Assembly (NCBI GenBank): GCA_030770425.1
Contig: JASJFT010000019.1
Location: 62,001 to 126,000 of the forward strand
Direction: 5' to 3'
Source: Darksidea phi
Taxonomy: Eukaryota > Ascomycota > Dothideomycetes > Pleosporales > Lentitheciaceae
Length of the DNA stretch: 64,000 bases
Shown: piece after piece, positions 22,031 through 30,387 of the stretch
Layout: the number at the start of each line of letters is the position of its first letter
How positions within the stretch are numbered: position 1 is the stretch's first letter
Position numbers and translations under genes: made by a program
Notes under the pieces: model-generated
Database searches by the model: none
What the model saw: the letters and a program-made list of their open reading frames with translations, nothing else
What the model was told of the DNA's origin: nothing

Positions 22031-22765
22031 ATGGATCCACTTGAGGCTGTGCTTGTTTCTTTGGAGAACTTAAAGATAGGAGAAAAGCCTAACTACTCTC
22101 AGGCTGCAGAAGAGTTTGGTTGCAGAGCTGCCATATATTCGACAACTCCAACAATGGTAGAACGCCTAGCATTCAGTTTTGACTACCATCCCTCCGTCGC
22201 AGAATTCGCCGTCCCCAAACAACATTATCTTGCCGCTCGCCCAGCGGCGTCATTCGGCTACGTTGCGACAAGCACGCTCGTGCTTGACACGAGAATTGCA
22301 TCCAATCCCCGCGTTCTCCTCCTTCAGCGCGCTGCCAGTGACGAGGACCCAAACAAATGGGAGCCTCCAGGCGGCGCTTGCGATGATGCAGACGAGACTA
22401 TTCTGCACGCCGCCGCTCGCGAGCTATGGGAGGAGACCGGCCTTCACGCAGCTCGAATTGGCGGGCTCGTTGGCGATCCGTATTTCTTCACTCTCAGTGA
22501 TGGGAAGAAGGTTTGCCAGTTCAATTTCGCCGTGCATCTGAGGACGGATAGCGCGACTTCTTCGTTGGCCGTGGAGCTGAATCCCGAGGAGCATCAACAC
22601 TTTGTCTGGACCACTGAATCTGAGGTTAAGACGAGGAAGGCAAAGGGCATGGACTTAGATTTCACGAGGGAGGAAGTTGAGCGCACAGTGCTTTTGGCAT
22701 TTAACCACATTAGGGTGGAGGAAGTGCTAAACGAGAGTATTGCAGGAAAAATGGAACGCAACTAA
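22031..22765 (+). CDS. NUDIX hydrolase with transposase-like N-terminal extension
   Basis: 244 aa, single exon. Residues 75-205 are a NUDIX domain; the box runs from PGGACDDADE to RELWEETGL (R130, E131, E134, E135 metal-binding), with one extra residue in the first spacer, common in fungal members. NUDIX enzymes cleave nucleoside diphosphates linked to another moiety; the substrate cannot be read here. The first about 36 residues (MDPLEAVLVSLENLKIGEKP, NYSQAAEEFG) look like the MDPIEAAI..I.S..PGE.FSY...A..YG start of fungal pogo-type DDE transposases (HTH-psq region). The ancestral start is probably Met-42 at 22154 (MVERLAFSFDY), where family similarity begins. Whether the extension is translated is unknown. 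Confidence 0.85.
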   Translation: MDPLEAVLVSLENLKIGEKPNYSQAAEEFGCRAAIYSTTPTMVERLAFSFDYHPSVAEFAVPKQHYLAARPAASFGYVATSTLVLDTRIASNPRVLLLQRAASDEDPNKWEPPGGACDDADETILHAAARELWEETGLHAARIGGLVGDPYFFTLSDGKKVCQFNFAVHLRTDSATSSLAVELNPEEHQHFVWTTESEVKTRKAKGMDLDFTREEVERTVLLAFNHIRVEEVLNESIAGKMERN

Positions 22766-22794
22766 TCCGCGACGCTCTTTAACAACGATCTAGT

Positions 22795-24758
22795 TTAAAC
22801 TATATCAAATCCCTTCTCATAAAGCGCATTCTGAGCGAGCATATCCATCGCTTCTCCCTTCATCAGCCCATGAACATAGCATTCGCCAACGAGCAAGTAA
22901 CGCCTGCCCATAGGCCGAAGGCAGAACGGCACCTTGCTACCAAACAGAACACATACCACATCCCCTGCTTCCAACAACGCCGGCCCGAGGACATAACGTC
23001 CCCTCCCGGTCCTCGCGAAGATGCGGCCCTCTGAAGCTGACGTAGCCCATCGACTCCAGTTCTCATCGTCACTCTCGGACTTGGTAACCTCAGCCGCCCT
23101 CCGTACCTTCTCTGATACATTGTCGGACGCCCCGAGGGTCGCCACAATATACCTGGCTGCCTTCTGCAGCCACACACGATCTGGGACCTCGTGATACGGC
23201 ATGGACTGATGTCCCGCGGCCTGCACGCAACCATTACTGAGTGTCTGCATGAACGCGAAGAAGGCTGTCTGGCCGTTTAGATATGTATCGTCCAGATTGA
23301 AGCGCTCCTTTTGGCAAAGGTCATGCCAGAGCTGCTCTATCATTGGTATTGGTTGACCAGGTTTCTTCTTGCCGTAGAAATCCTCAGAGACCAGCCGCCG
23401 AGAACAAGCTTCAATGGTGTCGATCTCCATGCCATGGACTCGAAGCACGAGATTATCTTTCTCTAGGATCTCGATCTTGGCGGTTGAGTCGCCGTGGGCA
23501 CGGTGTGGACAGATTGGCTCCGCCAATATGATACCGTTGGATCGTCTCCAGTCGGGCACCCAGGATGGCAGTTTGTGCTCGTCCTTGAGCCATGCCTCCA
23601 GCCTCATATTTGATTGGATTCGGCTGGAAGGGAGGCTAGAATAGGGGTGCTGTACTGCTGCCAACACGATATAAGCTGTAGTAGAGTTTTCCCGCAATAT
23701 CCGCACCGCAACATCGATGTACGACTGCTCGACCGTCGTTGTATAGTCGGCAGTGATTGACACGGGCCCACAGCCGAGAGGATGGAGCGAACGGACGGAA
23801 AAGTGGCCAAGAAACGCGAAAACACGGTCCCTATCGTCGCTGAAGTGGAGATGACGCGCGCGCTGGAGCTCATAGACGAAGTTGAAGCGGTTCGCGTGGT
23901 GGGTATTCTCAGCAGGCACTATGTACCTTCGATACAAGAAGGAGATGTCCGACGTGCTGATGCCCAACGCGCTGCGGAGATGGTGGTAGCTCTTCAGTCT
24001 CTCGCACACGCTAGCCAGAGTGTCCCAGTCGACCGTGGCGTCCCCCCAGTGTATGGTTGCCGGTGTGCTGGTCCCGATTTCCTGTACGATCCATCCGCGT
24101 CTGAACTGTCTGCATGTCAGGTTCCGAGTCGCCTTCGAGCCGGGTTGAGCTAGTGATGGTATCTTTCGAAACTTACCCATGCGCGGTTTGTCAAGGCTTG
24201 TAGAGTTTTCTGGTTCTTTCTGATATGTGTTTCAAGGTCCAGTGCGCTTGATACAGGGGATTGGCTGTCCGCGGAATTACTCTTGAGAATCTCATCAAGC
24301 TCGCGAACGAGACCAAAAGCTGACGCTGCCTGCTTCTCCGTATCTAACCCGAGCCAGACTAGGATATGGGCCGCATCTCGATAGATCCTATTCATAAACT
24401 GCACCTGCTTGCTTCTTTCCGCCAGGTCATCCTGGTTTATACAACACTGATCAGCCCAAATCCGACGTGGCCGGTCCGGAAGACGCAGGTGACGCAGGGC
24501 GGCAATGATTGACCCCCCTCTAAGGACCAGTAGTGCTTCTTCATCGTTGCTATTGCGGATCAGGATCTCATACGCGCCGTCTAGTGGTCCTGGCTCTGCC
24601 CAGACGTATGATAATGCCTCGTAGCTTCCCGCGGAGTCGATGGAAACGGCTTCTAGCTCTCCTTTCAACGGATCACTCCGCTTCCCGGGATCCAGTGTGA
24701 GTATTCGGATAGTGCCGTTTTTTCCCAATGGTTGATACTGGTATTGAGCCTTCCCCAT
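22795..24758 (-). CDS. HET-domain (heterokaryon incompatibility) protein
   Basis: Model: complement(join(22795..24105,24177..24758)), 630 aa, starting at MGKAQYQYQPL. The HET domain is in the N-terminal third: YEALSYVWAEPG, LRLPDRPRRIWADQCCINQD, ERSKQVQFMNRIYRDAAHIL, LVWLG, and, across the 71-bp intron, NRAW|FRRGWIVQEIG. The C-terminal region has RVFAFLGHF, LPSWVPDWRR and an ending with LLVGECYVHGLMKGEAMDML, all usual for intact fungal HET proteins. These act as effectors of incompatibility-type cell death. The ORF extends upstream to 24959 but that stretch has no HET similarity. The 3' end is 30 bp from the stop of the convergent NUDIX gene. Confidence 0.86.
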
Positions 24759-25190
24759 GGAGGCGCTGGATGAGCTTCGGCTTGAGGGGATTGCCTGTGG
24801 GATGGATTTGCCGCTATTAACACCAGAACTAACGATGTCGTCATTGATAGTTTGGTTAGGTGGATCATTCGTTACTATTAGGATTATGTTAGAGTAAATG
24901 TATTGGAGGCTCAGAATATCCTCACCATTCGTTCTGTCTGGCACATAAGGCGCTAGCAATGCTGGCTTGCTGCCTGCTTCCTTTCTTGCCTGAGGTAATA
25001 ACCACAGATGCAGGGAACCTGTATTTACGGGCTTCCCATCTCACACGCGGATTCATGGACAGTTCCGCATCCGGATGCGTTCGGTTGCTGCAGAAGCCAG
25101 AAAAGCGGGGAAACCAATCTCCAGGCTAACGCAGCCTGCAGCCTGCCGCTAGTTACAATTCTTTGTGCATGTCTGTACAGTATACAGTAC
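24759..25190. promoter_or_regulatory. Promoter region of the HET gene
   Basis: About 430 bp between the chosen HET start and the Tc1 element. It includes the unconserved upstream extension of the HET ORF (to 24959). Confidence 0.4.
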
Positions 25191-25192
25191 TA

Positions 25193-25211
25193 CTTCAAAA
25201 ATCTGTTTGCC
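25193..25211 (+). repeat. Left terminal inverted repeat of the Tc1-type element
   Basis: CTTCAAAAATCTGTTTGCC, preceded by TA; it matches the right end at 27540-27558 over all 19 bases. Confidence 0.9.
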
Positions 25212-26205
25212 GAAGGTCTTTCCCGAATTCGGAAGCGGATCAGCCCACATCAATAACCAACCCATAATAGTGAACTATATAGTAAACACATGGCTTTTTA
25301 GTATTTTTCACGGTAATAGCTACTTAATATTTCGTCTAATAGCCACGCGCAGCCTGTATAGCTCGAATTCGACGCGGTATACTTAAAATAAGCCGGCGAA
25401 TTAGCGAAGTAGGGAGCCTACGCTAATAGTCCTTTAACGCCTTACAAAATTGATCTTACTCCTCCTAGCTATGGCTACTCTTCGATAGATAAGGGTAGTA
25501 GTTATAGAGTAGCTATTTAAAGGTCTACTATAGGTGTTTAATAGGGTTAAAGTCTAGTAGGTGTCTCGACCGAGACCCACAGGCAAACATCACACAGTTT
25601 GATCACATGATAATTGGAGAACTTTTCTGATTCTGGCACGAAAATCCGCCGGCCCCCTCTCCCCCTTACTCCTGTATTGCCGCCTTGATTACCAGGGCGT
25701 TCGCTAGCTATTCGGATCCTCTATACTCCACTAAGGACTCGAAGAATTAGGTATCTAGATTAGTATTACTAATTATCTGTTATAGCCTTATATTCTAATC
25801 GCGAATAAAGGCGTCGTTCGCCGGAGTTAAGCCTGTATCGCTGGTTAGCTATATTCCTGCGTTAACACGGATATACTATACCGAGCGCCTAGAGGAGGAC
25901 CTCGCTATCGAAGATAAGAAGACGTAATATCCTAGCGCTATCTAGGTCTACCGCCCCCTTATTCCCTAACTCTAGTTCTCGTAGCTTCTTCTTTAAACGT
26001 CCCTTCGCTTTCTTAGGGATATCGCCAACGCGGACGATCGTAGTTTAGTAGGTAGCGTTCGGCTTATCGCGGGAGATTAGTCGATTTATCGTACTTCGTA
26101 TGGTATACGGTATTCGATTATAGACTTCTAGACGCTTTAATAGACGGACAGCCTTTTATACCTTCGTATATAGCTATTTAGTACGGTAGATAAGCGCTAC
26201 TCCCT

Positions 26206-26290
26206 TAGTTCGTATCCTTTAGTTTGTATCCCTTAGTTCGTATCCCTTAGTTCGCGTCCCTTAGTTCGCATCCCTTAGTTCTAGTAGTTT
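26206..26290. repeat. 14-bp tandem repeat, about 5.5 copies
   Basis: Degenerate array of the unit CTTAGTTCGTATCC within the sequence nested in the Tc1 element. The differences between copies are mainly C/T or G/A, as expected for RIP-type decay. Confidence 0.75.
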
Positions 26291-27189
26291 CCCTCTTCTA
26301 TATCCTACCCCCTTCCTCTAGGCCGCGTATTAAGGCTCGTATCGGATAAAGCCAGTATTGGCTACCTACTATTCTACGGTTAGCCGACGTTAAGCGTTCT
26401 ACTCTTTTTATATATAGTTTATTATTAAGTAGAAAAACTCCCCTATAATAGTATAGTTACGCAATATAGCTTTTCCTTAGGGAAAAAAAAAAAGTCTAGT
26501 AAATAATATAGGAAATTAATAGTCTAAATCCCGTAATTTATTAGGAAATTACTAGTAGTCTATATAATATAAATATCCGTATTATCTATTATAAAGTACT
26601 CTCCTAGCTAATAGCTAGATAGAAGGCTTTCCTCGAGCGCGCTATAATAGCTATTTGCTAAATAACCTCTATACGGGGCGTTAGGGTCCCTTTCTATAAT
26701 AATAGGTAAAGATCTCTAAGTACGCCTTGTGATGGGCTGGTACCAGGGGTACTCAAGCGTAGCTAGCGCTCCGGCCATCAGCCATGGGGTCGGCTATCCT
26801 TCGCGCAGCCGCGGGCTACCCACTAGCCCACCTAGAATCGATTTATATAGAACCATATACTATCTACTGAGGTAGCTAACTAGTAGTCTACTCTATAATT
26901 ATAGAACGTTTCTATTTCTCCTATAGATATTAAAAAAACTACTTAGTATTTAGTACTATATCCCTTTAAACTAAGTATTTATTAGGGAATCGAAATATAA
27001 CTTAATATAGTACTAATCGATATTTCTATACTCGTAGTAGAACTCTAGACGTTTCTAAGCGGTAGCTCTATTAATTTTAGACCTTCTCTTTACTCTAAAG
27101 TTAGTAAGGCCTTCTTTTTTCAATACTCTATAGGTTGTAGTACGAGAGTAGTCCTTCTCCAGGTAGGCTTCCTTAATAAGCTGTTTATA

Positions 27190-27480
27190 CTAAATCTTTA
27201 GGGATTTTCGAGCATAGCGATATAGAGTTCGAATCTCACGGCGCGTAAGAATAGGAGGCCTACTAGAGCGAGGGCGTAAGGCGTTGCTACCTGTTTTACT
27301 GTACCTACGAAGGGTGTCGCGTACGCATTTAGATGTAACCGAAAACTCAGCCGCGAGCTCTACTGTTATTACGCCAGCCTCAGATTTCGAAATAATACTA
27401 TTCCACGCTTCGATAGATAGCTCTCCATTAGGGCGACGATTTCCACTAATTTCTGTACCGAACGAGCGTTGTAGGGGCAT
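27190..27480 (-). pseudogene. Transposase N-terminal fragment (Tc1-type)
   Basis: Open frame from Met at 27480 (MPLQRSFGTEISGNRRPNGE), carrying a helix-turn-helix-like segment and a Pro-rich linker typical of Tc1/mariner DNA-binding halves. It continues past a stop at 27190 as a decayed frame inside the same element. An in-frame Met lies upstream at 27534. Confidence 0.75.
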
Positions 27481-27539
27481 GTTATAGATGGCTTTAGTAT
27501 AGGTATTGATACGCGTCGCGTTTTGGAGAGGCAAACAGA

Positions 27540-27558
27540 GGCAAACAGATTTTTGAAG
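27540..27558 (-). repeat. Right terminal inverted repeat of the Tc1-type element
   Basis: Reverse complement of the left repeat, followed by TA. The outer bases are preceded by a partial direct duplication (GGCAAACAG at 27531 and 27540). Confidence 0.9.
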
Positions 27559-27771
27559 TATGACTGTAACCCACCCGTGTCCAACCCCTCTAAACAGGGG
27601 ATTCCGTCTGCACCAAGCCTATTGCTCGCCGCCAGAGGAAACTCCTATCACGGCGATACAAGTTCTGCATCTGGTTGGAGCCTCTCTACCTGTGGCGAGC
27701 TAATTCCACTGTCACCGTTAAAAATATTGAACCGCTTGTTTTTTCGACCTATTCTCAGCCAGCTTTCTACC

Positions 27772-28881
27772 ATGGCCTCAACTCCCGATTCCAGTTTATG
27801 CAACCAAAAAGTCAGAGTGTTTCTTGAGGAGTATAAAAAAACCGAGACACAAAAGTTATTCAAGGATTTTGCGGAGGTCACCAGGCAAAAATGTGAGGAA
27901 TTACTGAAGAGTATGAAGATTAAGGGAGTGGTACAGAGCAGATCGAAGGGGTATGACTCGCTAGAGACAAAGCTTAACGGTATGGCGAAAACCTCCGAGT
28001 TCATGAAATGGGTTGCCGGTACCGACAACGGTGGCGACTTGCACTTGGCTGGCGACTTTTTCAACGTCGCGGAGGAGACTCGGAAGATCAAAAAAAATCA
28101 GGAAAGAATGAGAGGGGTGGAAGGTGAGGCAAAAACACCCGGATTCAGAGCCCGGTTCAGAGCCCGGCTTTCGGGGAAAGGAACCGACATGTCGGAGGAA
28201 CCTAACGTCAGCGGGGACGACAAGGACGGCATCGACAAGCACGGTGAGGAAAACTCGGGCGAATGTGATAAGCGAGGGCGGGGCATCTACGAACATCCTG
28301 ATTTGGGAGATCTTGCCGGCGTGCGCATTGGGTTGTTCTTCCCCGGCGACATTGCCAAGGTCGCAGAGGAGATCAACGAAATCTTCAATGTGTCACATAC
28401 CTTTGGCACGGTCACCGATACTACACGATCTGCTGTCGATGGCAGAAACCGGGACATCCAGAGACATGGGGATGGGCGATGGATCAGTCAAGCTCCTGGC
28501 CAGGACGTTCACCACTGGGAGCATTACGGATACAAATCATGGCAAGTAGTCGTTGGATGGAAACAGCCTCTGCCCAAGGATATCAAGTCTATCGAGGCCG
28601 CTCTAGCTCCGATCAAGGTTTTTGGCCCACTGAGAGTAGAGATTCAGGTCGGGACGGTGGTAACGCAAGCCTGGGCCGAGGTGCAACACAACATCATCTA
28701 CAAAAGCTCTAACGATATACAAGTAACGACGACCATGAAGCGAATGATCGATGCCATCAATGGTCTAGCAGTCACAACAGATATCATGCTCACGGAGCTA
28801 GAACGAAGCCAGGCGCAGGCAGAAAAAGAAGCAGAGGAGCGACGCGAATTTGAAAAGCGTTTCCTCAGACCATGTTTATGA
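27772..28881 (+). CDS. RelA/SpoT-domain ORF (alarmone-synthetase-like)
   Basis: This is the intact 5' ORF of the disrupted gene described at 27772-30387. The domain has the RelA_SpoT nucleotidyltransferase pattern: the R-x-K of SRSKG (residues 57-59), the Asp and Arg of DLAGVR (180-185), the GYKS loop (253-256) and the EIQ strand (290-292). The loop His seen in many RelA enzymes (GYxSxH) is Gln here, so synthetase activity is uncertain. RelA/SpoT enzymes make (p)ppGpp or related nucleotides; fungal members are poorly characterised. A charged insert (residues 105-170), with a 12-bp duplication encoding FRARFRAR, splits the domain. The ORF opens upstream into the Tc1 element, but Met-84 of that frame (27772) is the plausible start. 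Confidence 0.75.
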   Translation: MASTPDSSLCNQKVRVFLEEYKKTETQKLFKDFAEVTRQKCEELLKSMKIKGVVQSRSKGYDSLETKLNGMAKTSEFMKWVAGTDNGGDLHLAGDFFNVAEETRKIKKNQERMRGVEGEAKTPGFRARFRARLSGKGTDMSEEPNVSGDDKDGIDKHGEENSGECDKRGRGIYEHPDLGDLAGVRIGLFFPGDIAKVAEEINEIFNVSHTFGTVTDTTRSAVDGRNRDIQRHGDGRWISQAPGQDVHHWEHYGYKSWQVVVGWKQPLPKDIKSIEAALAPIKVFGPLRVEIQVGTVVTQAWAEVQHNIIYKSSNDIQVTTTMKRMIDAINGLAVTTDIMLTELERSQAQAEKEAEERREFEKRFLRPCL

Positions 28882-30387
28882 ATGCTTGCGGGAACGGCGA
28901 TCTCCGGACCGTAAAGCGGCTTCTCGAAGACGGGGTCGATGTGAACGCTAAAGATAATGATGGGTGTACGGCGCTTCATCGGGCTTACGGATGGACGCCA
29001 CTCATCGCAGCCTCAAGCAATGGCCATCTTGAGTTGATCAAGCTTCTCCTAGAGAACGGAGCTGACATCAACGCGCAGGGTGAGCTCTACGGCAATGCAC
29101 TCCAGGCAGCTTCATCTAGAGGTTGCGAGGCGGTTGTAAAGCTGTTGCTCGAGAAGAGAGCGGACTTTAAAGTCACAAACAAAGACGGCTCGGAACCGCT
29201 CTACGTAGCGTCACCCAATAGTGATCTACAAGCTGTTAAATTGCTGCTAGACACAGGAGCAGATCTTATGGTCAAAGCCAATAATGGCGACACGCCGGTG
29301 AATGCAGCGGCTCTTAATGGGCGTCTAGAAATAGTTCGGCTACTGATTGAGCAGAACGGAGATTCCACAGTCTCAAATAATAAGGATAGATTTTATGGCA
29401 GCGCGCTCTATGCGGCGTTCTATAAAGGCCACGAGCAGATCGTAAGCTTGCTGCTTGACCAGGGCGCCGATGTTAATGCGCATGGTGGAGACTATAGTGT
29501 CGTACTCCAGGTAGCTGTTATTACTTACTCCACACCTATCGTTCGGCTGCTCCTTAATCGAGGTGCTGACCCTGCGGCCAAAGATAAGCATGGATGGACG
29601 GCTTCGATGATCGCCTTTCAGACCGGCAACCAAGAACTATACGACATCCTCGGCGCCTATGGATGTGACCCACAATCTGGCTGGGATCAATGTCTGGTAC
29701 CCAGTATGCTCACGGCCCCGGGAACCTCTACCGTTGAGATAGCAGGTGGTGGAACAATCGCAGCCAGTGGTATGCATACGTCTTCTTATTATAAGTGTTC
29801 CATACTTACAGCTGCCTGAGGTCTTCTTGATTCGAAAGAGCGTCATTCGAAAATACAGATACGATCAGATCATCCCTTTCCCGTAGCTCAGAAGCTTATA
29901 TATTTTGAGATCACTATCTACGATGTAGGGACTAATAGGTATTCTAACCCACCTTAGCAACTATCAATAATCTACTAGGTCGTTCTAATCAGTCCCAGTG
30001 ATATCGGAATTGGATTATGTTATGAAAACTCACCCGTATCTGGAATGCCGGGATGGGAGAAGGGGTCGTAGGGCTATCACGGGGACGACGGCAAATTATA
30101 CCTAGAAAAGGGGCAGGGGATGCGATTTGGCGATACTTATGGAGTCGGCGATGTGATTGGTTGTGGGTTTAATATTAACAAAGACGAAATCTTTTTTACC
30201 AAGAATGGTACACGCGTTGGTGAGTTACCCTAATCTTCATTCTTACATAACTCTAACGTAATGGATCTAAGGGTCTGCAGGGAAATCGCTTCAAGGAAGG
30301 CTATTTGCAGTGGTGGGTGTAGGTTGCGAAAGTTTTCGTTTTTCAGTGAATTTTGGCCCATCTGGATTTTTGTATTCTTTGTGGTGA
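27772..30387 (+). pseudogene. RelA/SpoT-ankyrin-SPRY protein gene, disrupted
   Basis: First part 27772-28881 (369 codons, ATG in a CACCATGG-like context): a RelA/SpoT synthetase-type domain at about residues 50-345, with SRSKGYDSLETKL, DLGDLAGVRIGLFF, HYGYKSWQ and RVEIQVGTVVTQAWAEVQH. Second part from 28872 in the +2 frame: five to six ankyrin repeats (ALHRA, GWTPLIAASSNGHLELIKLL, LYVASPNSDLQAVKLLL). Third: a SPRY domain spread over exons to 30387 (GIGLCYENSPVSGMPGWEKG, GDVIGCGFNINKDEIFFTKN, RLFAVVGVG). Likely introns are 29770-29868, 29939-29998 and 30220-30280. Lesions: the RelA frame stops at 28879 just as the ankyrin frame opens (10-bp overlap, so a frameshift or two genes), and TAG at 30069 replaces the Trp expected between EKGS and GYHGDDG. 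The RelA part alone could still be expressed. Confidence 0.75.

Larger units (their letters stand above)
25193..27558 (-). mobile_element. RIP-degraded Tc1/mariner-type transposon with nested insert
   Basis: Perfect 19-bp terminal inverted repeats (CTTCAAAAATCTGTTTGCC at 25193-25211 and its complement at 27540-27558) flanked by TA on both sides (25191-25192, 27559-27560), the Tc1/mariner target duplication. The minus strand encodes transposase remains: an HTH segment from 27480 downward (SIEAWNSIISKSEAGVITVE, PRSSRPPILTRREIRTLYRY), then TYRVLKKEGLTNFRVKRRSK and YYIKLYFDS broken by TAG stops at expected Trp positions, then LDFNPIKHL and LPTSLIRRLI near 25400-25560. Stops replacing TGG and strong AT-richness indicate RIP-like C-to-T decay. 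At 2.37 kb it is about twice the usual size, so about 1 kb of unrelated sequence (roughly 25565-26870) is probably nested inside. Confidence 0.85.
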
